Assembly: GCA_030614645.1 (NCBI GenBank)
Contig: JAUWTR010000150.1
Location: 1 to 5,456, forward strand
Length of the DNA stretch: 5,456 nucleotides
Source: Candidatus Aminicenantota bacterium
GTDB lineage: Bacteria > Acidobacteriota > Aminicenantia > Aminicenantales > Aminicenantaceae
Reading direction: 5' to 3'
In this document: in pieces, positions 1 to 5,019 of the stretch
Layout of the letters: every line of letters begins with the position of its first letter
How positions within the stretch are numbered: position 1 is the first letter of the stretch
The notes under the pieces: model-generated
What the model was told of the DNA's origin: nothing
Databases searched by the model: none
Seen by the model: only the letters and a program-made list of their open reading frames with translations
Program-made: the position numbers and the translations under genes

Positions 1-151
1 CACACACGACCGGCCCATCAATACCTTCTTCATACAACTGGAGGACCTTGATCCGGGACATATGGTTGTTGACTCTCCCTGTATGAAAAAAAGCACAGGC
101 GACCTCGCAGCGCCGGCATCCAGTGCATTTACTGATATCTACATGAATCAT
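1..151 (-). CDS. 4Fe-4S ferredoxin, AOR-associated type (N-terminal part, cut by left edge)
   Basis: The first 50 residues are visible and the rest lies beyond position 1. The protein begins MIHVDISKCTGC and carries a C-x2-C-x2-C-x3-C cluster motif (Cys9, 12, 15, 19), followed by a segment reading SRIKVLQLYEEGIDGPVVC; Cys50 is probably the first ligand of the next cluster. This layout is typical of multi-cluster electron-transfer subunits of the HycB/DmsB type, and the SRIKV...EGIDxPVVC stretch resembles those encoded beside tungsten aldehyde ferredoxin oxidoreductases. Its role would be cytoplasmic electron transfer to or from a partner oxidoreductase, perhaps encoded further left; that partner is an inference. 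The ATG at 151 overlaps the preceding gene's TGA as ATGA, and a GGAAG motif lies 7 nt upstream inside the preceding gene, so translation is probably coupled. Family confidence is high; exact partner is unknown. Confidence 0.82.
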   Translation of the reverse strand, partial: MIHVDISKCTGCRRCEVACAFFHTGRVNNHMSRIKVLQLYEEGIDGPVVC

Positions 152-420
152 TCAATTACTTCCAGGTGGAACTGCACCAGGCCTTTAGGGTCGGGACAGG
201 AAAAAGTATCAACACTTTTAATCCAGTGCCCATCTTCCAGTTTATCCCTTTCAGCCAGAACCGGGAATATAGGCATCATACTCTGCAGCGCCCAGATACA
301 GATATACTTCCCATCCGGAACAAAAAGTTTTGATCCCTCTACAATAAAATAATCCCCCACCTGCATGGGAAGGTTACAATAGCCATCTATTTTTTCCACA
401 CTGACTTTTATCTTAGCCAT
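148..420 (-). CDS. TIGR04076 family protein (small, function unknown)
   Basis: A complete 90-residue soluble protein. The pattern fits the TIGR04076 family as I recall it: a lysine-rich beta-strand start (MAKIKVSVEK), a cysteine near residue 15, a G-x-x-F-x-V-E-G strand (residues 22-29), a C-x-W-A segment (Cys41 to Ala44) followed by a hydrophobic run ending in P-V-L, and a CPDPKGLVQF block (Cys75 to Phe84). Three cysteines (15, 41, 75) sit at family-conserved places and might bind a metal, which is speculative. No biochemical function is established to my knowledge. The ATG at 420 overlaps the 3' end of the pgsW-like gene by 8 nt, and its AGGAGG ribosome site lies inside that gene's last codons, 10 nt from the ATG. 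Its stop overlaps the ferredoxin start. The context suggests a link with an anaerobic redox enzyme rather than with polymer synthesis. Confidence 0.75.
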   Translation of the reverse strand: MAKIKVSVEKIDGYCNLPMQVGDYFIVEGSKLFVPDGKYICIWALQSMMPIFPVLAERDKLEDGHWIKSVDTFSCPDPKGLVQFHLEVIE

Positions 421-1507
421 ATTTCCATTTCCTCCTAAAAATCAAGACACAAATGATCGACAATAAGTATGCTATACCCAGAAAGAAAAACCATTTACTG
501 TTTTCCCGGATATGTTGATAAAGCTCCCCTTCTCCAGGCTGGGGCAGAGGCACCGGATCCCAGGGTAACCCATATTCTTCAGCCAGCCCACGCATAAAAA
601 GCAGGTGAATAACAGGGATACCGCGGTAAGCCATGGCAAAGATTAAACCTCTTTTCTCGGGAGGCGGAAAATTATGAATATCCGTAATCCCGGGCTTCAC
701 TTTAAGGATCTCCTCATCCGTACCCATGTTTGATTCACTTCCTCCGATATTAATAAATACCCGGATCTCAGCTTCGGCTGCAGCTTTAGCATAAATCTGC
801 ATCTTCTTTTCTACATTTGTTTTCAGATCCGGCTCTTCAATAAAAAGCAGGCCGCTCTCTTTTACAGCTTCTAACAAAATAGAGCGCCCTTCAGGCAGCA
901 TGTCGTCGCCTGTATCCCGGTCTCCACCCAGAGAAAGAGCGACAGGTTTTACTTCGAATATTCCCTTGGCATCCAAACAGTTCTGAATTTTAAGCCAGTG
1001 AAAATGCGAGTCATTCGCTCCCCACTGAGAAGCCCCCAGAGAACAAATTAGCAGAGGATTCAATTCCATCGCCTCAGCTGCTGAAAGCACAGCGATTATA
1101 AGCGCCGGAAAAGAGCTGGAAGCTCCTACTGCGATCGTATCTCTCCTTTTTACTCCTGCTTTTTTAAGCAACATCACAACTAATCCGGCAAAATTAGGAT
1201 TTGTGGCCGTACGTTTAGCCTCCAGCTGTCCGAGCGAGGTCGTTATTTCCGAATATTCTCGTCCGATAAGGCCGGTCAGATTAGGATCACTCTTGTAATC
1301 CAAGCCGGAACCGTTTTGTCTGCGGCAGTCTGATACTGCTTCTGATGCCTGAGCCATCAGGCGGGAAGCAGCAACCATATCCTTTGTCAAAGCATTTACA
1401 TCTTTCAGAGGAGCTATCCTGGCCAGAACATAAAAGACCAGACTTAAGAAGAAAAGCCAAATATATAGCCGGGAACCCGCTTTATTTCCCCTCGCCATAC
1501 TATCCAC
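413..1507 (-). CDS. pgsW: PgsW-like poly-gamma-glutamate system membrane protein
   Basis: A 364-residue protein with one membrane helix near each end (about residues 13-31 and 338-357) and a large domain between. The central sequence carries motifs I associate with the poly-gamma-glutamate system protein family TIGR04332: GASSSFPAL (128-136), CSLGASQWGAN (155-165), GGDRDTGDD (194-202), NIGGSESN (253-260) and GLPWDPVP (313-320). Relatives occur with pgsB/pgsC, which make and export poly-gamma-glutamate; the biochemical role of PgsW is not known to me. The positive-inside rule (RGNKAGSR before helix 1, RRKWK after helix 2) would put both termini in the cytoplasm and the domain outside. The start is GTG at 1507, one nt after the previous stop, with AGG at 1517-1515 spaced 7 nt; an in-frame ATG at 1498 is the alternative. 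No pgsB or pgsC is in the window, so its link to polymer synthesis here is unproven. Confidence 0.72.
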   Translation of the reverse strand: MDSMARGNKAGSRLYIWLFFLSLVFYVLARIAPLKDVNALTKDMVAASRLMAQASEAVSDCRRQNGSGLDYKSDPNLTGLIGREYSEITTSLGQLEAKRTATNPNFAGLVVMLLKKAGVKRRDTIAVGASSSFPALIIAVLSAAEAMELNPLLICSLGASQWGANDSHFHWLKIQNCLDAKGIFEVKPVALSLGGDRDTGDDMLPEGRSILLEAVKESGLLFIEEPDLKTNVEKKMQIYAKAAAEAEIRVFINIGGSESNMGTDEEILKVKPGITDIHNFPPPEKRGLIFAMAYRGIPVIHLLFMRGLAEEYGLPWDPVPLPQPGEGELYQHIRENSKWFFFLGIAYLLSIICVLIFRRKWKYG

Positions 1508-1508
1508 T

Positions 1509-1991
1509 TTAAAGCCTGCATATAGAACATTTCAAAGGATCTTTCTCGTTTATCCATGTTTTCCAATTGTTATATCTGGGAAAATACATGAACATAAGAA
1601 ACAATGAGACAAAAAGCAAAATGTAAAAATCCCGGTTTAATCCGGCTAAAAGAAAGAGGACAAGACCTAGTATTGCCGGAATCTCAGATAAGGCAAGAAT
1701 CAATATGGAAGTTTTAAAAAGATCGTCAGCCAGGTTTGTTTTTTCAGAAGAAAATGTTTTCCTTAAAAGAAATCCTCTCAATACCCTGATAAGGATCACC
1801 TGAAAAACAGCAATCCCATAAAAAACGTATCTTAAAAACATAGTATTTTTTATCTCTACCAATCCAGAGAAAGGGGCCATATGGGCTCTTATTATCTCTA
1901 CAGCTGCCAGATAAATAAACAATACAGCCAGCATTGATGATGCAAGGACCACCGCAGTTTTAACAACCTTCTTTAAATCACTATTTTCCAT
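1509..1991 (-). CDS. four-helix integral membrane protein, function unknown
   Basis: I do not recognise this 160-residue protein with certainty. Four hydrophobic helices are visible at about residues 11-35, 50-72, 93-117 and 119-137. A basic loop (RVLRGFLLRK, 69-78) and an acidic stretch (80-92) separate the two helical hairpins. Helix 3 contains a membrane-embedded acidic residue in LSEIPAILGL (Glu103), faintly like the ion-binding helix of ATP synthase subunit c, but two hairpins and overall sequence do not match a normal c subunit. The C-terminal tail ends in C-S-I-C-R-L, a possible metal or disulfide pair. It is the first gene of the operon and is followed after one nt by the pgsW-like gene, so the two products may act together. 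Its length is like PgsC but the sequence is not recognisably PgsC. The ATG at 1991 has only a weak AGGT site about 9 nt upstream. Confidence 0.7.
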   Translation of the reverse strand: MENSDLKKVVKTAVVLASSMLAVLFIYLAAVEIIRAHMAPFSGLVEIKNTMFLRYVFYGIAVFQVILIRVLRGFLLRKTFSSEKTNLADDLFKTSILILALSEIPAILGLVLFLLAGLNRDFYILLFVSLFLMFMYFPRYNNWKTWINEKDPLKCSICRL

Positions 1992-2007
1992 ATTACTTGA
2001 CCTGGAC

Positions 2008-2027
2008 TATTCATAAGAAATGCCGAT
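2008..2027 (+). repeat. subterminal repeat, copy 1
   Basis: TATTCATAAGAAATGCCGAT. A second direct copy occurs at 2095-2115 with two substitutions and a one-base insertion. The match continues the end-like sequence inward, as subterminal motifs of related transposon ends do. This copy lies in the 5' leader region of the left operon. Confidence 0.7.
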
Positions 2028-2053
2028 ATATATGTAATATCCTTTTAGCTCAA
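2027..2053 (-). promoter_or_regulatory. candidate promoter for the pgsW operon
   Basis: Read on the minus strand, TTGAGC (2053-2048) and TATATA (2032-2027) are separated by 15 nt, upstream of the ATG at 1991. A better -35-like TTGACA lies further up at 2076-2071 but has no good -10 partner at 16-18 nt. The spacing is short and the region is very AT-rich, so this is a weak prediction. Whatever the exact site, the leader and upstream DNA of this operon belong to the repeat element starting at 1993. Confidence 0.3.
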
Positions 2054-2083
2054 TATTTTACAATGATTATTGTCAATAGACAA

Positions 2084-2115
2084 TTAACCTGACCTATTCA
2101 TAAAAAAATGGCGAT
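2084..2115 (+). repeat. inner end-like repeat with TTAA, copy 2
   Basis: Starts TTAACCTGACCTATTCAT and continues through a run of seven A to ATGGCGAT. It matches copy 1 at 2008-2027 and also shares the 9-mer TTAACCTGA with 2345-2353, 261 nt away. If the TTAA at 2084-2087 and 2345-2348 is a target duplication, the inner element would be 2088-2344 (257 bp). Confidence 0.6.
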
Positions 2116-2220
2116 GTTTTTATTATTATTTTCTTTTCACTAATATGCAAGATTTTTTTAAGAATGATTATTGTAACTTTTTTCTTGTTTTTATTTTTAA
2201 TTTTAATCGCCATTTTTTTA
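2101..2220. repeat. 15-bp perfect inverted repeat enclosing an AT-rich core
   Basis: TAAAAAAATGGCGAT at 2101-2115 is the exact reverse complement of ATCGCCATTTTTTTA at 2206-2220, enclosing 90 nt that is overwhelmingly A and T. A related AAAAAATGGC string appears again at 2376-2385. The 12-mer AATGATTATTGT also occurs twice, at 2062-2073 and 2163-2174. The inverted repeat could be paired transposon subterminal sites or the base of a long hairpin. Confidence 0.75.
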
Positions 2221-2340
2221 CTCTCAGAGCGAGCCGATCTCACAGCACCTGCTTCGTTACAGGGCATTCGCGGTGAAGGACCACAGCTTCATACCCTGTG
2301 CCTTGCATCTGCAGCAACCTCGACTCGTGAATAATCCAGG
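2221..2340. other. GC-rich structured block inside the element, no gene recognised
   Basis: This stretch is clearly richer in G and C than the DNA on either side. It contains a small palindrome CTCTCAGAG at its left edge and a nested hairpin: ACAGGG (2259-2264) with CCCTGT (2294-2299), and inside it TGAAG (2274-2278) with CTTCA (2287-2291). A plus-strand frame stays open up to the TAA at 2332-2334 but has no start with a ribosome site and resembles no protein I know. It may be a relic of a parent transposon's terminal region or a structured RNA; nothing here is decisive. Confidence 0.4.
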
Positions 2341-2435
2341 CAAGTTAACCTGATTCTTTTTACCGCTCTTTTGGCAAAAAATGGCTTTCCTCTTATTAGT
2401 TACTAAAAATTACTTAAAAGCTTATGTTTAATTGA

Positions 2436-2494
2436 AAAGTAATAAAAATTTTGGAGGATGCCCTGAAAATAGAAAAAGGGAAGCATCTCCAAAA
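2436..2494 (-). terminator. probable Rho-independent terminator of the HU-like gene
   Basis: On the minus strand, TTTTGGA (2494-2488) pairs with TCCAAAA (2455-2449) and GATGC (2487-2483) pairs with GCATC (2461-2457), extended by a CC/GG step. The 3' arm is followed by a T-rich tract TTTTTATTACTTTT. A one-base and a two-base bulge and a loop of about 15 nt make it imperfect. It lies about 80-135 nt past the HU stop codon. A weaker second hairpin, ATTACTT (2409-2415) with AAGTAAT (2437-2443), followed on the minus strand by TTTTTAG, lies just beyond. On the plus strand no T tract follows, so this works best leftward. Confidence 0.6.
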
Positions 2495-2572
2495 CCGAGA
2501 TAGATAGGGAAAGCATCGACTTTCAAGATGAATTTGAGAGGACGGATAAAGCAGCCTTGAAGATTTCGGCTT

Positions 2573-2839
2573 TTATATATTCTTTAGATCTTGGCCAGAA
2601 CGGAATTTAATCCTTCTGCCTTTTTTAATCTTTATCTGTTTCTTCTTGCGAATATCCCTTCCGTAACCACTTTTTTTGGGAACAACTCGAAAACTAGCAA
2701 ATCCTCTTATCTCGATCTTTTCATTATTGTCCAGTGATTTTTTCAGGTTATTCAGGATGGCATCAACAATCAATAAAGATTTTGCCCTGTTGAAATCTGA
2801 ATATTTCTCTATTTCAAGGGCAATATCATTCTTGATCAT
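2573..2839 (-). CDS. HU/IHF-family DNA-binding protein, variant arm
   Basis: An 88-residue histone-like protein, close to the usual ~90. The N-terminal helices (MIKNDIALEIEKYSDFNRAK, then VDAILNNLKKSL) form the dimer body, the GFASF turn (46-50) matches the family GFGSF, and beta-arm and C-terminal helix follow (IKIKKGRRIKFRSGQDLKNI). HU/IHF dimers bend DNA through two arms, each normally with an intercalating proline in G-R-N-P. Here the arm reads GRDIRKKKQIKI, so the proline position (63) is isoleucine, the asparagine is aspartate and the arm is unusually lysine/arginine-rich. The ATG at 2839 is chosen because GGAGG sits 10 nt upstream and MIKND aligns with the family start; a 17-residue upstream extension is possible but not family-like. 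It is transcribed away from nfeD. Membership is clear; HU versus IHF cannot be decided. Confidence 0.88.
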   Translation of the reverse strand: MIKNDIALEIEKYSDFNRAKSLLIVDAILNNLKKSLDNNEKIEIRGFASFRVVPKKSGYGRDIRKKKQIKIKKGRRIKFRSGQDLKNI

Positions 2840-2871
2840 TAATCCTTCCTCCAGAATTTGGCTGCACATAC

Positions 2872-2901
2872 ATAATTGACTATTTAACAATAAAAAGTCA
2901 A
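2872..2901 (-). promoter_or_regulatory. candidate promoter of the HU-like gene
   Basis: On the minus strand TTGACT (2901-2896) is followed after 18 nt by AATTAT (2877-2872), giving a leader of roughly 25-30 nt before the ATG at 2839 with its GGAGG site. The -35 matches 5 of 6 consensus bases, the -10 only 4 of 6. It stands back to back with the plus-strand promoter, the two -35 boxes being 9 nt apart. Confidence 0.45.
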
Positions 2902-2910
2902 GATAAATTA

Positions 2911-2939
2911 TTGACTTGCTGATAATACCTTTCTATAAT
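2911..2939 (+). promoter_or_regulatory. near-consensus sigma70-type promoter of the nfeD operon
   Basis: TTGACT (2911-2916) and a perfect TATAAT (2934-2939) are separated by exactly 17 nt. Transcription should start around 2945-2947, only a few bases before the GTG at 2949. This is the best promoter in the window and is expected to be strong and housekeeping-type. Confidence 0.8.
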
Positions 2940-2948
2940 TGGTATATA

Positions 2949-4232
2949 GTGAAAAAAAATATTCTTATAATCCTTATATGCTTATCTTTAACATCTCTTA
3001 GTTTTTCCTCGATTATTAAAATTACAGTCGCTGCTCCCATTCACCCTATCACTTCAGAGTATATTTGCAACGCTATAGACCGGGCAGAGACTGAAAATGC
3101 CGAGCTGCTTATAATATCTCTGAACACTCCAGGCGGCCTGGACACATCTATGCGGGAAATCATAGAAAAAATCCTGAGTTCCAAAACACCGGTAGTAGCT
3201 TATGTCAGCCCCAGCGGAGCACGTTCTGCCTCAGCCGGATTCTTCATTGGCATTGCATGTGATTTTTTCATTATGGCTCCTGGAACCAACACAGGGGCTG
3301 CTCATCCTGTAGGAGTTTCAATAACCGGCCAATCTATGGATGAGACTATGACAGACAAAATCACAAATGACGCCGCCTCATATATAAAAAGTTTGGCAGA
3401 AAAACGGGGCCGCAATATAAAAATGGCCGAGGATGCAGTGCGTAAAAGTCTATCTTATACTGAAAAAGAGGCCCTGGAGGGAGGCCTGATTGATCTAATA
3501 GCTAAAAACGAAGAGGAAATCATCAATTACCTTGATGGAAAAACCATCCAACGATTCGACGAAAGCCAGGAAACTTTAAATCTACAAAACAAGCAGATCA
3601 TCGATTTTCCCATGTCTGCCAGGCAAAAATTTCTTTTAACTATTTCAAACCCGAATTTAGCTTATATACTCCTTATGCTGGGGCTTTTGGGCCTCTATTT
3701 TGAATTCTCAAACCCAGGAGCAATTTTACCAGGAGTGCTGGGTGGAATATCCATCCTCCTGGCAATATTTTCCTTTCAAATACTGCCAATAAATTATGTC
3801 GGTTTAATCCTGATCTTATTGGCGATCGGATTATTTATTTTAGAAATTAAAATCCAAAGTTATGGTATTCTATCTTTAGGAGGAATTGCATCTATGCTAA
3901 TCGGTTCAATAATGCTTATCAACGCCCCGATCCCAGAACTGAAACCAAGCCTTAAGTTTATTATTCCAGTTGTGATCGGACTTTCTCTTGTTTTTATCTT
4001 CTTAATTACTATAGCCATCCGGGCCCAGCTCCAAAAAACTCAAACCGGACATGAAGGTTTAATAGGAGAAACTGGAATAACCCAAACAATTTTAAATCCT
4101 GAAGGCAAAGTCTTTGTTCATGGTGAGCTGTGGAAAGCAGAAGCAGCAGAAAAAATACCCAAAGGGACGTATGTCAAAGTAATTGAAGTAAAACAAAACT
4201 TAAAGATAAAAGTAACAAAAGTAAAATCTTAA
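2949..4232 (+). CDS. NfeD-type membrane-bound serine protease (ClpP class)
   Basis: A long-form NfeD homologue, 427 residues from GTG 2949. It has a signal peptide (MKKN, then a hydrophobic stretch to about residue 21), a ClpP-like protease domain (about 24-200), five hydrophobic helices (about 237-252, 258-278, 282-300, 306-325, 337-357) and a C-terminal OB-fold NfeD domain (about 366-427). The catalytic serine is most likely Ser95 in SGARSASAG, preceded by the NTPGG block (59-63); the catalytic lysine is probably Lys147 in SYIKSLAEKRGRN. In the archaeal homologue PH1510 such a Ser/Lys dyad cleaves the hydrophobic C-terminus of its stomatin partner, the product of the adjacent gene, as here. 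GTG 2949 is chosen because it yields a clean signal peptide and lies just after the promoter; a TTG at 2916 would lie inside the promoter. A run of eight A follows the GTG. No Shine-Dalgarno site is visible. Confidence 0.93.
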   Translation: MKKNILIILICLSLTSLSFSSIIKITVAAPIHPITSEYICNAIDRAETENAELLIISLNTPGGLDTSMREIIEKILSSKTPVVAYVSPSGARSASAGFFIGIACDFFIMAPGTNTGAAHPVGVSITGQSMDETMTDKITNDAASYIKSLAEKRGRNIKMAEDAVRKSLSYTEKEALEGGLIDLIAKNEEEIINYLDGKTIQRFDESQETLNLQNKQIIDFPMSARQKFLLTISNPNLAYILLMLGLLGLYFEFSNPGAILPGVLGGISILLAIFSFQILPINYVGLILILLAIGLFILEIKIQSYGILSLGGIASMLIGSIMLINAPIPELKPSLKFIIPVVIGLSLVFIFLITIAIRAQLQKTQTGHEGLIGETGITQTILNPEGKVFVHGELWKAEAAEKIPKGTYVKVIEVKQNLKIKVTKVKS

Positions 4233-4253
4233 ATTCTGTTTGAGGAGGATAAA

Positions 4254-5009
4254 ATGTTAACACTTCCAATAATCGTCATCACATTGGTGGTCCTATATCT
4301 CTTAAATTCAATAAAGATCTTAAAAGAATATGAGAGAGGAGTTATTTTTCGCCTGGGCCGTGTTCTTTCAAAGGCGAAGGGCCCAGGTCTCATTTTAGTT
4401 TTTGCCCCAATCGATCGTATGGTCCGGGTAAGTCTAAGGATCGTAGCCATGGACATTCCTTCTCAGGATGTCATTACCAAAGACAATGTCTCCGTTAAAG
4501 TTAATGCAGTTGTATATTTCCGGGTGCTTGAGCCAAAAAAAGCAATAATTGAAGTCCAGGACTACTTGTTCGCGACTTCCCAGTTAGCCCAGACTACTCT
4601 TCGCGCCGTATTAGGTGAAGTCGAGTTGGACGAGCTGCTTTCAGAAAGAGAAAAATTAAACTCGCAACTCCAAGAGATCTTAGATAAACACACTGATCCC
4701 TGGGGAATAAAAGTCCAGCTAGTGGAAACAAAACATGTCGACCTTCCAGACAATATGGTCAGAGCCATTGCCAGACAGGCTGAAGCAGAAAGAGACCGCA
4801 GGGCAAAAGTTATCCATGCTGAGGGGGAATATCAGGCCGCAGGGAAACTCACCAAAGCTGCAGACATAATATCCACAAATCCTCAAGCATTACAACTCAG
4901 ATTCCTGGGAACCCTTACTGAAATATCAGCTGAAAAAAATTCCACTATCATCTTTCCTCTTCCTTTAGACCTGATTACGGCCTTTATGGAAAAGAAAAAA
5001 TCCGATTGA
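4254..5009 (+). CDS. slipin (stomatin-like SPFH/Band 7 membrane protein)
   Basis: A 251-residue slipin, normal length for the family. A single N-terminal membrane helix (about residues 3-19) is followed by the conserved [16 protein letters not shown] segment (22-37), the SPFH domain (to about 165), the signature [20 protein letters not shown] (173-192) that begins the coiled-coil, and a hydrophobic C-terminal stretch ([14 protein letters not shown], 231-244). Slipins oligomerise on the inner membrane and organise lipid microdomains. In the archaeal pair the NfeD protease cuts at the partner's hydrophobic C-terminus, a region retained here. The ATG at 4254 has an excellent AGGAGG site (4243-4248) 5 nt upstream and lies 21 nt after the nfeD stop, so the genes are cotranscribed and their products likely work as a complex. 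Confidence 0.95.
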   Translation: MLTLPIIVITLVVLYLLNSIKILKEYERGVIFRLGRVLSKAKGPGLILVFAPIDRMVRVSLRIVAMDIPSQDVITKDNVSVKVNAVVYFRVLEPKKAIIEVQDYLFATSQLAQTTLRAVLGEVELDELLSEREKLNSQLQEILDKHTDPWGIKVQLVETKHVDLPDNMVRAIARQAEAERDRRAKVIHAEGEYQAAGKLTKAADIISTNPQALQLRFLGTLTEISAEKNSTIIFPLPLDLITAFMEKKKSD

Positions 5010-5019
5010 TCATTATACA

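Larger units (their letters stand above)
1993..2348. mobile_element. candidate non-autonomous element (MITE-like) with TTA/TTAA ends
   Basis: The outer ends form an imperfect inverted repeat. Position 1993 onward reads TTACTTGACCTGGACTATTC, and the reverse complement of 2348-2326 reads TTAACTTGCCTGGATTATTC; apart from two single-base gaps and one substitution they agree. A third end-like copy starts with TTAACCTGACCTATTCAT at 2084. No transposase is present. The interior is a mix of very AT-rich DNA (2028-2220) and a GC-rich block (2221-2340), unlike neighbouring genes. TTAA next to CC-starting ends is reminiscent of piggyBac-like/IS1380-type transposons, but family assignment is inference. 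It may be a single 356-bp element or a nest of two (see the inner copy at 2084-2348). The left end lies directly beside the ATG of the 1509-1991 gene. Confidence 0.5.

Noticed and set aside
62..352. Plus-strand 96-codon frame
   Set aside because: It is the antisense shadow of the ferredoxin and TIGR04076 genes, with no recognisable domain.
2094..2213. Minus-strand 39-codon reading frame starting MAIKIKNKNKKK
   Set aside because: It is almost entirely A/T-driven codons (Lys, Ile, Asn), spans the inverted repeat, and resembles no known protein.
2221..2340. tRNA or other standard RNA gene in the GC-rich block
   Set aside because: No cloverleaf, T-loop consensus or CCA-type end is visible; only a local nested hairpin.
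2473..2610. Plus-strand open stretch reading SISKTEIDRESIDFQDEF and onward, possibly joined by a frameshift to LEDALKIEKG upstream
   Set aside because: The composition is protein-like, but there is no start codon, it runs antisense into the HU gene and over its terminator, and I recognise no family. A gene relic cannot be excluded.
2840..2890. 17-residue longer N-terminus for the HU-like protein
   Set aside because: Family proteins begin at MIKND, which has GGAGG upstream; the extension overlaps the ribosome site and the predicted promoter region.
2916..2948. TTG start at 2916 giving NfeD an 11-residue N-terminal extension
   Set aside because: It lies inside the -35/-10 promoter, has no ribosome site, and spoils the signal peptide beginning MKKN.
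4229..4768. Minus-strand frames opposite the slipin gene
   Set aside because: They are shadows of a clear SPFH gene, with no ribosome sites or family resemblance.
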